Positions 52,981-62,347 of a DNA stretch of 64,000 nt are shown in pieces. Position 1 is the first letter of the stretch. Every line of letters begins with the position of its first letter. This stretch comes from Azophilus sp965247035 (lineage in GTDB: Bacteria > Pseudomonadota > Gammaproteobacteria > Pseudomonadales > Azotimanducaceae), in assembly GCA_965247035.1 (NCBI GenBank), contig CBDFGJ010000001.1, positions 310,001 through 374,000 of the forward strand. Reading direction: 5' to 3'. The notes beneath the pieces are model-generated. The model did no database searches and was not told where the DNA came from. It worked only from the letters and a program-made list of their open reading frames with translations. Both the position numbers and the translations under genes were made by a program.

Positions 52981-54174
52981 CTAGTCCGGCAAGCCAAGCA
53001 CCCTTTTGGCGATCACGTTCAACTGCACTTCACTGGTGCCGCCCTCAATGGAGTTGCCCTTGGAGCGCAGCCATTGGCGGGTGGTGGCCAGTTCAGCGTC
53101 GGTGCGGCCGGGGCCTTGCCAGCCCAAGGCCGCCGTGCCCATGGTCTCCAGCATGATTTCATACTTGCGTTTGTTCTGCTCCGTGCCGAAGTACTTGAAC
53201 ATGGAGGCGAGATGGCTGTTGGCCATGCCGGCCTTGGCCTCTTCACCGCCCCGGGCCAAGGTCAGTTGGAAGGCGCGGTCGCTCATCTTGTGGCTGCAAA
53301 CCTTTTGCCGCAGCATCGGGTCACTGATGCGGCCATTGCGTTCGCCGACGGATTGCTTGGCGATGTCCTCCAGCTTTCGACCGGAAGCGCCAACGGCCGA
53401 GTTGCCGCCAATGCCGGCCACCATGTTGCGTTCGTGTTGCAGCAGGCGCTTGGCGATGGTCCAGCCTTGGTTGGCCTCGCCAACCAAGTTGCGCTTGGGC
53501 ACCTGCACATCGTCAAAAAAGGTCTGGCAGAAGGGGGATGAACCGCTGATGAGTTCGATCGGCGAGGTGGACACGCCAGGAGAGTCTATGTCGAACAGCA
53601 GAAAGCTGATGCCTTGATGTTTCGGCGCGGCTGGGTCGGTGCGCACGAGGCAAAAAATCCAGTCCGCCTGGTCGGCGTAGGACGTCCATATTTTGGCGCC
53701 GTTGACCAAGTAGTGATCGCCCCGGTCTTCGGCCCTTGTTTGCAGCCCGGCCAAGTCCGACCCGTGGCCCGGCTCCGAGTAGCCTTGGCACCAGCGAATC
53801 TCGCCGCGCGCGATCTTCGGCAAGTGCTCTTGCTTCTGCTCTTCGTTGGCGAACTCAAGCAGAGCCGGTCCCAGCATCCACAGGCCGAAGCTGTTCAGCG
53901 GCGGGCGTGCGCTAAGGTGCGCCATCTCCTGCTGTAGCACCCGTTCCTCGGCAAAAGACAGTCCGCCGCCACCATAGGCCGTGGGCCAGCGGGGCGCGGT
54001 CCACCCTCGCTCAGCCATCCGCTTGAGCCACAGCTTGGACTGCGGGTTCTTGAAACGCTCACGCCGCCCGCCCCAAACCACTTCGCCATCCGGCGTTCGC
54101 GTGCGCATGGACGGCGGGCAGTTTTGCTCAAGCCAAGCGCGGGTTCGGGAACGAAACTCCTCCAACTCAGACAC
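52981..54174 (-). CDS. Acyl-CoA dehydrogenase
   Basis: About 397 residues from GTG 54174, with GAGGAG ten bases upstream; a TTG at 54192 would overlap that site. The FAD signature WCQGYSEPGHGSDLAGL and KIWTSYADQADWIFCLVRTD are intact. The C terminus ends SIEGGTSEVQLNVIAKRVLGL, the standard family end. It is cytoplasmic and oxidises acyl-CoA. It resembles the protein at 12417-13619 but is not a recent duplicate. Confidence 0.9.
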   Translation of the reverse strand: MSELEEFRSRTRAWLEQNCPPSMRTRTPDGEVVWGGRRERFKNPQSKLWLKRMAERGWTAPRWPTAYGGGGLSFAEERVLQQEMAHLSARPPLNSFGLWMLGPALLEFANEEQKQEHLPKIARGEIRWCQGYSEPGHGSDLAGLQTRAEDRGDHYLVNGAKIWTSYADQADWIFCLVRTDPAAPKHQGISFLLFDIDSPGVSTSPIELISGSSPFCQTFFDDVQVPKRNLVGEANQGWTIAKRLLQHERNMVAGIGGNSAVGASGRKLEDIAKQSVGERNGRISDPMLRQKVCSHKMSDRAFQLTLARGGEEAKAGMANSHLASMFKYFGTEQNKRKYEIMLETMGTAALGWQGPGRTDAELATTRQWLRSKGNSIEGGTSEVQLNVIAKRVLGLPD

Positions 54175-54435
54175 GGTGAGGCTACTCCTCAAGCAATATG
54201 AGGGCGCATTTTAGTGCGCTGGTTTGGAAATGACTATGCGTGAGCGTGTTCAATCTTGGCCAAACTGCAGGCGCGGTCCAAGGGCGCAAAGTAGATGCGG
54301 CCCCTGTACATCAATCAGGCCGCTGCATGGCGGTCTTGCTACCTTGGGCTGCGCTTGATGCCGGCCAGAACAAGCCCCCTGCGCAACCGATGTAAACACC
54401 GTGCTCTGCTTGACGTCCACTGGCATATCCATGGT

Positions 54436-55704
54436 CTAGCGCTCGTCGGTGGCCGCAGCGTAGATCGTTAGCAGCAGCTCCGCATCGTCAATCAGACGAT
54501 AGTCCGGTGTTCTTCCAGACAAGTCCTCGCTACGGGAGAGAATGGTGGAGACACCTTGCCCGCGTCTGTCCATGATGTGCGTGCGATGACTGCCAAGCTC
54601 ATCGCTGCCAACGGGGCAACGTGCCAGGAGGTTGGCAATGGCTTCGTTTCGAGAAGCTTGTCGGTGGGGTAGGCTCTCCGGCGTCATGGTGTTGACGAGC
54701 GACCCAGGCGTATACAGTTCTAAACGATCATCGAATATCCGAAGCCGTACTTTGCTTCCTGCCATCGAGTAGTCTCGATGCGCTACTGCGTTGGTCATTG
54801 CTTCGAAGACGGCAAGCATGTTGAACTGTGGGATGTCTTCGCGTCCACCGGTCGCGCCTTTCTTGGCGGCGCTCGACATGTTCTTTCGAACGAAAGCGCA
54901 AGCTCCTGAAATCTGCTGATCAAGTGGCCCGCCAATGTCTCGCGCATCGCGCTGATATGGAGGCTCCGTTTCGGGCGATATCTGCTTTCCTTGGTATGCG
55001 ACGGCCTGGATGAACGCGCTCGGCAGAAATTGCTCAGGCTTCGTGCAAGCCAGCAGCGTGCCGGCAACGGTAGGCCGCCAAACACCGGCATCATCTTGCG
55101 AAGCCATTGCAAGTTTGGATAGCAGCTGCTCTGGTTCCGCGGTTAACCGATGCGTCGTGAATTTCCCCCACAGTGCTTGGTCCAGATCCGCGAGTGTCGC
55201 TGTCGGGATAGGGGATTCATCGAAGCGAATCATCCGTGATTGGCTTCGGTGCTGGAACAATCGCGCTAGTTGATCGGGGGCTATCCGTCGCTTCGATGAA
55301 CCGACGCGATGAAGATACCCGCTGGGGCTACTGTGGACAAACAAACTGCGCGGTACGTCTACGCGCATCACGGCCTGTTCGGCACTGGTGCTATCTGGTA
55401 GGCGCAGGCGCTCAATAACGGGTGCAACGGAAGTGTTGATCGAATCTTCGCAGGCTTGGCGTACCAATGCCTCTACGTCATCCAGCAGTTTGACGGGAAT
55501 CCCTATCACCTCGCGGGGGTTGTCTTGCACACCAAGCAGCAACACGCCGCCATGGCTGTTGGCGAAGGCGGCGATTTCATCGGCGAGGTCGTTCTGGGTC
55601 GGTCCTTGCACCTTGCCGCCACTGACACGTACCTCCTTCAGTTCCAGATAGCTGTCCTCACCGAGCTGTATCTTGTCCAGCAATTCACTGCGGGTTGCAA
55701 ACAT
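54436..55704 (-). CDS. AlbA_2/HATPase_c_4 domain protein
   Basis: This 422-residue protein has an N-terminal AlbA_2 (Schlafen AAA_4-like) domain, with SYLELKEVRVSGG, EIAAFANSHGGVLLLGV and the VDVPRSLFVHSSPSGYLHRVGSSKR segment. A C-terminal HATPase_c_4-like domain follows (VFEAMTNAVAHRDYS, VRLRIFDDRLELYTPG). Such proteins bind nucleic acid and are annotated as putative transcriptional regulators or DNA-helicase-related. It starts one base after the stop-to-start junction with the PHP-ATPase gene upstream, so the two form an operon. The partner suggests a defence or repair role. Confidence 0.82.
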   Translation of the reverse strand: MFATRSELLDKIQLGEDSYLELKEVRVSGGKVQGPTQNDLADEIAAFANSHGGVLLLGVQDNPREVIGIPVKLLDDVEALVRQACEDSINTSVAPVIERLRLPDSTSAEQAVMRVDVPRSLFVHSSPSGYLHRVGSSKRRIAPDQLARLFQHRSQSRMIRFDESPIPTATLADLDQALWGKFTTHRLTAEPEQLLSKLAMASQDDAGVWRPTVAGTLLACTKPEQFLPSAFIQAVAYQGKQISPETEPPYQRDARDIGGPLDQQISGACAFVRKNMSSAAKKGATGGREDIPQFNMLAVFEAMTNAVAHRDYSMAGSKVRLRIFDDRLELYTPGSLVNTMTPESLPHRQASRNEAIANLLARCPVGSDELGSHRTHIMDRRGQGVSTILSRSEDLSGRTPDYRLIDDAELLLTIYAAATDER

Positions 55705-55705
55705 C

Positions 55706-58483
55706 TCAGACTTCCCGACCCAGGCGCTCCCAGCGGCGAGAGAATGCCTCGCGACCGCCCTCCATAATCCGACATACTTGCTCGCGCAGGTCTTTCTCCT
55801 GTAACGCCCCTTTCTCTACGACCCTGCATTGGCCACGACGGAAATCAAGGGCGTGTACCATCTCCGCATCTCCATTGACCACGATATTTGGATTATGCGT
55901 CACGATTATCAATTGCCGGCGCTGCTTGTTGCTAAGGATTTGACGGACGATCAACTCGTAAATGAGGTGATTGTCCAGATCGCCTTCAGGTTGGTCGAGA
56001 ATCAGAGGTTCGTCACCGAACGTCAACAAGAAGGCTAGCAATGCCGCTGAACGTTGCCCTTGCGAGCCTTGACTTATATTTGACCAATCGCGGCCGTCTC
56101 CTGAGCGGCTATACTCAATGTGAAGGTCATCATCGGGGAACCAGCATTGAATTTGATCAGCTGTTTCTGGCTTGCTCAGCCTGCGCTCAAGATAATTCCG
56201 GAAATGGCCTGATAGATTCGCACTGAGGCCAATCATTTGATCTTTGGCCTGTTCTACCGCGTGATAACGATCATCGGCCTTCGCTATGCCATCACAAAAT
56301 CCCAATATGTCGCTTTCGAAGCGCCCATCCAAGACATCAAGTAAATCGCGCAGATTGCGCTCGATGTTGCGGCTTTCAAAGCCGAGCCCATCAACAGTGA
56401 TGCGAACGAAGTCGTTCGCCGCTAGTGTTTTATTCAAAAACCCTTCACGTTCCCGAGAGATGGCCTTGCGGCAGTCCAATACATGGGCCCACTGGCGTTG
56501 GATGTCAGCCTCTAAGCTCTCCGAGTCCTGGCGGAGTTGATCGAGTTGCTTCAGTTCACCTTCCAGCCGCTGATGTTCTTGCTCCAATCGGCCCAATGCC
56601 ATCGGGTCAGTAACGCCCTGCTCTTCGAGGGCATCCTGTAATGCACGATGGTCGGTTTGCGCTCTCTCAACACGTTGCCGCCATGGAACAAGGCGACGAT
56701 CCCCCCGGAGTGATTGCACTCGCCCGGCAAGTGTGTGGGCCGTACCTATCAATCCTTCCCGAGCGTCACTCACTGCTTGGTCCGCTTCGGACCGCCAGTT
56801 GATCAAGTCTTGATCCTGTGCCGAATCGAAAGTATTCTCTGGCCAGTCGTCAAGCAGAAGATCCTGCGCGAATGATTCGATTTGATCTGAAATCCTTTTT
56901 AGTTGTTTGAGTAATTTTTGCATCTCTCTGTCTTGGCGTTGCATCTTCTGGCGAGCTTGCAAGATTTCCGCATAACCGGAGCTAGCCAGCGTCTTGAACG
57001 TGCGATCGAGATCAGCGAGCTGACGCTTCAGCTCCGGCCGGCGCTCTAGCTTTGCCCTCAGTTCACGCAATTTTGCTTGCTGCGACAGGTAGGTCCGAGT
57101 CGCGTCGTCAAAGCGGCGCTGGAGACGGCCAACGCCCGCAGCCTCGTCAATCACTCCGAGGAGCGCCTGCCTGCTCTCTCCTGCCATCGCTGCAATCTGG
57201 CCTTGGGAGAACAAGCGTATCGAAAATCGTTCGTTCGTGACCGCTTGACTTGCCGATTCGTGCCACCCGCCGTCATCGCCCTGTTCCATAACAACCGGAT
57301 CTTTACCGTCGTCTTTTCTACGCCATCGCAAACGGTGCAAAACCCCGTCTCGCATTAACTCTATTCTAATTTCCGTATCATCGCGTAAGGCACCGCCACC
57401 TTCACGGCCTTTGGGAGATTTGGAGAACCCTTCGAATTGCCGCCATGGCTCGGTTGTTTCATCAAGGCGCCTCAACTCCTCGGTGCGGCGAAATGCCAAA
57501 CGCATGGCGTGGACAACGGTCGACTTTCCAGTGCCGCGGCCACCAATTAGCGCGTTGTAGTAAGGGGTGAATTCAAGACGCTCACAGGCACCATTGCCCA
57601 TGAAGCGGGCAGACTCCACTTCAATGCCAGCAATGAAGTTTGTTGGCTTCTTTAGTGGATCAAAGTGACCTGGGTCGTCGCTGCGCCGGATAGAACTACC
57701 GTTCCCGTCCAAAAGCGCCAGGCGCAAACCCTCCAGTGTAGGGTTCGCCATCTTGACCCATGTATAACGGAATCCAGGCACGCGCTCCCCTCGGAAGTTA
57801 TGGCAATCGCTGCCAACGACCTTCGCTAGCCGCTTCACTTCCCGTTGAACGCAGCTTGGTGCCTCTAGGTTTGTGTCCAACCATTCGACCGCCAGCATCT
57901 CCTTGAAGTCCATCACTTGGCGCACCGTGTTGGCATCAAGGAGGCACTCTAGCGTTCCGGGTTTGACCTGAAGTAGTCCCTTGGCCTGATCCGAGTGAGC
58001 CGGAACGGGAATACCACCAGCATCGACAACCGCTTGCAGAACATCGACGGCACTTTCTTGCGTCACGTCGTCGCTATCGCCATCTGTTCCTTGGTAGTGA
58101 ACTCTCGCCAACAGATCGGTGACGGTGCGTGTAGTTGCTTCCGGGTCGAAGATCACGAGGAGGTGGAAGCCACCATGAACCGAGATTTCTACACCTGGGA
58201 ATATGTACAATTTTCGAAATTTTTGCTCATCCGATTGCTGCATTGATGCGTAGGCAGCCTTGAGCCGATCAATCCATGCACCGCTGTTGTGGTCGGTGAT
58301 GGCGACGCAGTCTATCCCCGCTTCCATGTAGTGCTGCAGCCACTGTTCAGGAGTCAGTTCATCCGCCGACCCAGTCAATGAGTGCCAAGGAGTATCGCGA
58401 GAAGCAGGCGTATGGGTGTGGAAGTCGAACTTCCACCACCGAGCCCCCGGATGGGGCCAGTCCGGATCAAGTTTCGTTGCCAT
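55706..58483 (-). CDS. PHP-domain SMC-like ATPase (TrlF type)
   Basis: About 925 residues from ATG 58483 (GGAAGAG eight bases upstream); ATG 58498 is an alternative. The N-terminal PHP phosphoesterase domain keeps its metal ligands: FDFHTHTP, ITDHNS, PGVEISVHGG, PAHSDQAKG and VGSDCHNF. Next comes a P-loop (LIGGRGTGKST) and a long coiled coil with RecF/SMC-like layout. It ends with the signature ISQGSQGQRSAALLAFLL, Walker B LILDQPEGDLDN and IIVTHNPN. ATP-driven DNA binding plus phosphoesterase activity is expected. TrlF-type proteins are typical of accessory islands. Confidence 0.85.
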   Translation of the reverse strand: MATKLDPDWPHPGARWWKFDFHTHTPASRDTPWHSLTGSADELTPEQWLQHYMEAGIDCVAITDHNSGAWIDRLKAAYASMQQSDEQKFRKLYIFPGVEISVHGGFHLLVIFDPEATTRTVTDLLARVHYQGTDGDSDDVTQESAVDVLQAVVDAGGIPVPAHSDQAKGLLQVKPGTLECLLDANTVRQVMDFKEMLAVEWLDTNLEAPSCVQREVKRLAKVVGSDCHNFRGERVPGFRYTWVKMANPTLEGLRLALLDGNGSSIRRSDDPGHFDPLKKPTNFIAGIEVESARFMGNGACERLEFTPYYNALIGGRGTGKSTVVHAMRLAFRRTEELRRLDETTEPWRQFEGFSKSPKGREGGGALRDDTEIRIELMRDGVLHRLRWRRKDDGKDPVVMEQGDDGGWHESASQAVTNERFSIRLFSQGQIAAMAGESRQALLGVIDEAAGVGRLQRRFDDATRTYLSQQAKLRELRAKLERRPELKRQLADLDRTFKTLASSGYAEILQARQKMQRQDREMQKLLKQLKRISDQIESFAQDLLLDDWPENTFDSAQDQDLINWRSEADQAVSDAREGLIGTAHTLAGRVQSLRGDRRLVPWRQRVERAQTDHRALQDALEEQGVTDPMALGRLEQEHQRLEGELKQLDQLRQDSESLEADIQRQWAHVLDCRKAISREREGFLNKTLAANDFVRITVDGLGFESRNIERNLRDLLDVLDGRFESDILGFCDGIAKADDRYHAVEQAKDQMIGLSANLSGHFRNYLERRLSKPETADQIQCWFPDDDLHIEYSRSGDGRDWSNISQGSQGQRSAALLAFLLTFGDEPLILDQPEGDLDNHLIYELIVRQILSNKQRRQLIIVTHNPNIVVNGDAEMVHALDFRRGQCRVVEKGALQEKDLREQVCRIMEGGREAFSRRWERLGREV

Positions 58484-59231
58484 GGCATCTCTTCCCATCT
58501 GCTTCTAGGAGTGCATACTTTTCGGCGATTGCAAGATGCATAAGGCTAGGGGAACCGGTTGGGAAAGTCACGCCTTAGCCACCTGGCTTGACGGCTATTG
58601 GAGCTTCCGTTCGTGCCTGCGGCAGGCGCGAAAAACGGGGCTTTTGCCGCTCGTAAGCCCTCGGTCATTCTGGCGATTTCGCAGAGGGAGGATCAAGTTG
58701 AATGGGGTGTTGAAAGTGCGTTCTGGCTTCGTTGTCCCGGCTTGATTGTTTGGGCGAGTGCTGTCGGAGATGCTGACAACGCGCCTTTTTTTCACATCCA
58801 CGCTGTGTGTTTGACCTCCGGACGGTGGCGTTCGCCAACAGCGGGAGGTTCATCTTGGACGGCGCCATACCGGTCCATACGCAAGCGGTGCGGTCCTGGA
58901 ATCCCTTTCTTTTTCCGAGCGTGTCCAAGGCGCAAGCCTTGCTTCACGCGATGCTGGAGATCTAGGCGATTAGAGACGCAGCAGCTAGATCCGGTTGGAA
59001 CCTTGGGTTGGGGTGATCACTTGGAGAACGACGACTCATCGCCAAGCCTTCAAGCTGGATTGGATCCACCTTCCTTCTACATCCACTACTGACCTAATAT
59101 CCACACCACCGTCAGATCAGACCCAATTTTTCAAGGTGCCCTTCATTTGCAGCGTCGTTGTAGCGTCGTCGAATTTGTAGCATCGTCAACTCGCGGTATA
59201 TTGACGCCCTTTGCCGTGGGAGGGCAGTGTC
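58484..59231. other. Gene-poor region after the PHP-ATPase operon
   Basis: About 750 bases without an intact gene. On the plus strand 58803-58965 reads FDLRTVAFANSGRFILDG, then AIPVHTQAVRSWNPFLFP, then SVSKAQALLHAMLEI and stop. This looks like a genuine protein tail but has no start or known family. The rest shows nothing. The region probably marks the right edge of the accessory block. Confidence 0.4.
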
Positions 59232-59714
59232 GTGAGCATTGATGATCGGGAGTTCCGTGCGACCTTGGGGCAATTCGCCACCGGCGTTGTGGTCGCCGCC
59301 GGCTGTCTCGACGGAGAGCCGGCCGGGTTTGCGGCGCAATCCTTCATCTCCCTTTCCTTGCACCCGCCCTTAGTGGCGCTGTGCCCGGCGAAGACCAGCA
59401 CTAGTTGGCCGAAACTGCGGGAAAGCGGTTTTTTCTGCATCAACATCCTAGCGGAGGACCAGCAGGGCGTTTGCGATCTGTTTGCGCAAACGGGCATAGA
59501 AAAGTTTCACAAGATCGGTTGGCAGCCGGGAGAGACCGGATCGCCAGTGCTGGCCGGAGTGCTGGCCTACATCGACTGCGAGTTCGCGCAAGAGCATGAA
59601 GCCGGGGACCACACCATAGCCATCGGTCGAGTTCGGGATATGGGCATTTTCGATCAGGAACGTGGGCCGCTTCTTTACTGCCGAGGTGCCTACGGCAAGT
59701 TCGCCAGCTCCTAA
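59232..59714 (+). CDS. Flavin reductase family protein
   Basis: About 160 residues from GTG 59232, with GGGAGGG upstream; the frame from 59211 is unlikely. It begins SIDDREFRATLGQFATGVVVAAG and contains FAAQSFISLSLHPPLVALC, the FMN-binding split-barrel pattern of HpaC-like flavin reductases. It supplies reduced FMN or FAD to a monooxygenase. No partner oxygenase is adjacent; the enoyl-CoA hydratase gene is convergent. It is cytoplasmic. Confidence 0.88.
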   Translation: MSIDDREFRATLGQFATGVVVAAGCLDGEPAGFAAQSFISLSLHPPLVALCPAKTSTSWPKLRESGFFCINILAEDQQGVCDLFAQTGIEKFHKIGWQPGETGSPVLAGVLAYIDCEFAQEHEAGDHTIAIGRVRDMGIFDQERGPLLYCRGAYGKFASS

Positions 59715-59762
59715 GCCACAGGGTCGGGGCGTTCTGCCCAAAGATGTTGAACAATTCCCTGT

Positions 59763-60572
59763 TCAGGCCCCCATGAAGTTGCCAAGGCGTCGCTCTGAGA
59801 CGGCACGGATGCCCTCCTGGGCGTCTTCGGTGGCCCGTAGCCATTGCTGTTCGGCCAACTCGTGCTCGGTTGCTTCCGCCACTGCCTCGGCCAAGCCGGC
59901 GCGCATGGTGGCGCGGACGGAAACCACGGCCAAGGGTGCGTTTGTGGCGATTTCACGAGCCAATTCACATGCTTTGGTGCGTAAGTTATCCTGGTCCGTT
60001 AAGATGTCCACCAAGCCGATTTCCAAAGCTTGTTGCCCGTTTAGCCGCCGCCCCGTGTAGAGCATCAGGTTTGCCGCCTGCTGACCGATGATGCGAGGCA
60101 AGGTGACGGATATGCCGAAACCTTGGTGAATGCCCAGCTTGACGAAGTTGGCCCCAAAACGCGCTTCCGGCGCGGCGACGCGAAAGTCCGGCACCAGCGA
60201 CAAGCCCAAGCCGCCGCCGATGGCCGCACCTTGAATGGCACCGACAATCGGCTTCTTGTTGCCGAACAAGCGGGCCGCTTCGCGGTAGAGTGTGCCGGTG
60301 GTATTTCTGAAGCCATCTTCGGTAAAATCCCCGCTGCCGGTGCCGTCGCTCCGACCGGTACCGAAGTTGGCCCCGGCGCAGAATGACTTGCCTTGCGCGG
60401 CCAGCACTATCGCCCGACAATCAAGGTTGGCGTCCAGGCTATCGAACGCATCGGCGATTTGACCGATCAGGCTGTGGTCGAAGAAGTTGTGCGGCGGTCT
60501 TTGAATTTCGACGGTGGCGACCTGATTGTCCAGCGTCACCAAGATGTCCTCATACTGGTCAAGGTTAGTCAT
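59763..60572 (-). CDS. Enoyl-CoA hydratase/isomerase family protein
   Basis: This 269-residue protein has the crotonase layout: VATVEIQRPPHNFFDHSL, the oxyanion segment GKSFCAGANFGTG, and GAAIGGGLGLSLVPDFRVA. The glutamate pair of true hydratases is not fully clear, so isomerase or hydrolase activity is possible. It is cytoplasmic and acts on acyl-CoA thioesters. It is divergent from the MATE gene, and the 60-base gap holds GGCAACGC-type sequence without an obvious promoter. Confidence 0.87.
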   Translation of the reverse strand: MTNLDQYEDILVTLDNQVATVEIQRPPHNFFDHSLIGQIADAFDSLDANLDCRAIVLAAQGKSFCAGANFGTGRSDGTGSGDFTEDGFRNTTGTLYREAARLFGNKKPIVGAIQGAAIGGGLGLSLVPDFRVAAPEARFGANFVKLGIHQGFGISVTLPRIIGQQAANLMLYTGRRLNGQQALEIGLVDILTDQDNLRTKACELAREIATNAPLAVVSVRATMRAGLAEAVAEATEHELAEQQWLRATEDAQEGIRAVSERRLGNFMGA

Positions 60573-60631
60573 CCAGCACCCCTTGAAATAGAAAGCGGCA
60601 TATTAGCTTATTTGATCATGGCAACGCACTA

Positions 60632-62002
60632 ATGTCCGCAGTCACCATTGCCCACCAATCATCCGGCGCTGACCGGATCGGTGTTTGGCAACTCGCCTTT
60701 CCCTCCATTTTGGGCAACCTGTCATACGCCTTAGTTGGCTTGGTGCAGACCAAGTTCGTTGGCGTTTTGGGCACCGAGGCGTTGGCCGCCGTGGGCGCCG
60801 GGCAGCGTGTATTTTTCGCCATGCAGGCCGTGCTCATCGCCCTCAGCGCTGGCACCACGGCGTTGGTGGCGCGGGCTTGGGGCGCTGGCGAATACAAAGA
60901 GGCCAGCCGGGTGGCCATGGCGTCGTTAGCGCTTGGCGGTGCCTTCGCCTTCGCCATGATGCTGGTTGGCATGATTTTGGCGCGGCCCATCGCTGGTCTG
61001 TTTGGTCTCGACCCCATGGCGTTGGACTTGGCGGCGGCAAACATTCGCATGTTGAGTTGGTTCAATGTGGCCTTCGCGGTGACCTTCATCTTGAGCGCGG
61101 CCTTGCGGGCTTCTGGCGATGCTTGGTCGCCATTGTGGATTGGCCTTGGCGTCAATCTGCTCAACCTGCCCCTGCTCTATGGACTGATCTTCGGCCATTT
61201 CGGCTTTCCGGCTTTGGGTGTGGAAGGAGCCGCTGCCGCCGCTGGCATCTCCTTCAGCGCCGGCGGCTTGTCGTTGTTGGTGCTCTGGTTGAAACAGAAG
61301 TTCCGCGTCCGTCATGTAAGTGGGGGTTGGTGGCGGCGGGAGCGACTGCGACGTTTGCTCAACATTAGCTATCCCGCCGCCGTGGAGCAGATGGTGATGC
61401 AACTGGGGTTCTTCATCTTCCTGATGTTGATTGGCAATTTCTACGGCACGGAGGCCTTTGCCGCCTACAACATCGGCGCCAACATGTTGATGATTTGCTT
61501 TACGGTGGGATTTGGCTTTTCCATCGCCGGGGCCACCTTGGTGGGCCAGCATCTGGGCGCGGGGGACCCGGGCGGAGCGGCCCGCAAGGGGTGGCAGGCC
61601 TGCGCCTTGGCCGCCCTGTCCATGGGATCGCTGGCGCTGTTGGTGGCGACCTTCGCTGACGCCTTGGCCCGGTACTTTCTTGGCAGCGAGCAGTTGACCA
61701 TCGAGTACACGCGGCAATTCATTTACGTGATGGCAGCGGCCATGCCTCTGCTGGCGGTGGAGTTCGCCATTGGCGGTGCTCTGCGCGGTGCCGGTGACAC
61801 CCGCTTTCCGCTGATGACTACGTTTTTGGGCTTGATCGGCGTGCGTTGCGGGTTGGCGGCCCTATGCACCTATCTCGGCTTGCCGGTGTTTTGGGTGTAC
61901 GCCGCCTTGATGGGGGACTATGTCTTGAAGGCGGTTCTGCTGATCGAGCGTTTCCGCCGCGGTCGATGGCAGACCGCTGTGGTTATGGAGAAGCTGCAAT
62001 AG
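60632..62002 (+). CDS. MATE-family efflux transporter
   Basis: This 456-residue inner-membrane protein has twelve hydrophobic helices in two related halves. It begins with FPSILGNLSYALVGLVQTKFVG and ALAAVGAGQRV, typical of the DinF/NorM-like branch; the second half repeats this with AAVEQMVMQLGFFIF and FAAYNIGANM. It exports drugs, toxins or metabolites against Na+ or H+. The substrate is unknown. It stands alone on the plus strand. Confidence 0.9.
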   Translation: MSAVTIAHQSSGADRIGVWQLAFPSILGNLSYALVGLVQTKFVGVLGTEALAAVGAGQRVFFAMQAVLIALSAGTTALVARAWGAGEYKEASRVAMASLALGGAFAFAMMLVGMILARPIAGLFGLDPMALDLAAANIRMLSWFNVAFAVTFILSAALRASGDAWSPLWIGLGVNLLNLPLLYGLIFGHFGFPALGVEGAAAAAGISFSAGGLSLLVLWLKQKFRVRHVSGGWWRRERLRRLLNISYPAAVEQMVMQLGFFIFLMLIGNFYGTEAFAAYNIGANMLMICFTVGFGFSIAGATLVGQHLGAGDPGGAARKGWQACALAALSMGSLALLVATFADALARYFLGSEQLTIEYTRQFIYVMAAAMPLLAVEFAIGGALRGAGDTRFPLMTTFLGLIGVRCGLAALCTYLGLPVFWVYAALMGDYVLKAVLLIERFRRGRWQTAVVMEKLQ

Positions 62003-62020
62003 GGCTCCGGCCAGGAAGAC

Positions 62021-62280
62021 ATGCCGGCAGCGCCGGACCTTGCCGTCTAGCAGGAGCATCTTGCCGCTGGAACGGAAGGTGTGGTGCTTGAGCGCGTTCT
62101 TGCTTAGCCCCTTCGTTGCGGTCTGTGACGCCAACTTTGGATGCACTCTGTGGGCGCAGGGTGATGGGCATCAGCCGGCTGGCGAAGCGGATGGTGCTCG
62201 AGTTCGGGGACGAGTACTTTATGGTCATCCATCTGATGATCGCCGGTCGCCCGCAATGGCGCGACGGGGCGGGGGGACGC
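62021..62280 (+). pseudogene. Decayed start of fpg/mutM (formamidopyrimidine-DNA glycosylase)
   Basis: The frame from ATG 62021 reads MPAAPDLAV, stop, QEHLAAGTEGVVLERVLA, stop. After a frameshift it continues as LRSVTPTLDALCGRRV and then AKRMVLEFGDEYFMVIHLMIAG. This follows the N-terminal domain of Fpg glycosylases, which start MPELPE. Here the catalytic Pro-Glu has become Pro-Ala, and stops interrupt the frame. Nothing of the later domains, including the helix-two-turn-helix and zinc finger, is left. The rest of the gap to 62347 is empty. Confidence 0.65.
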
Positions 62281-62347
62281 GGCGGGAGATGTCGGCGTTG
62301 CGGCAGGCCCCATCGGACCCGAAACGGAACTGCTTTGCTGGAACCGT

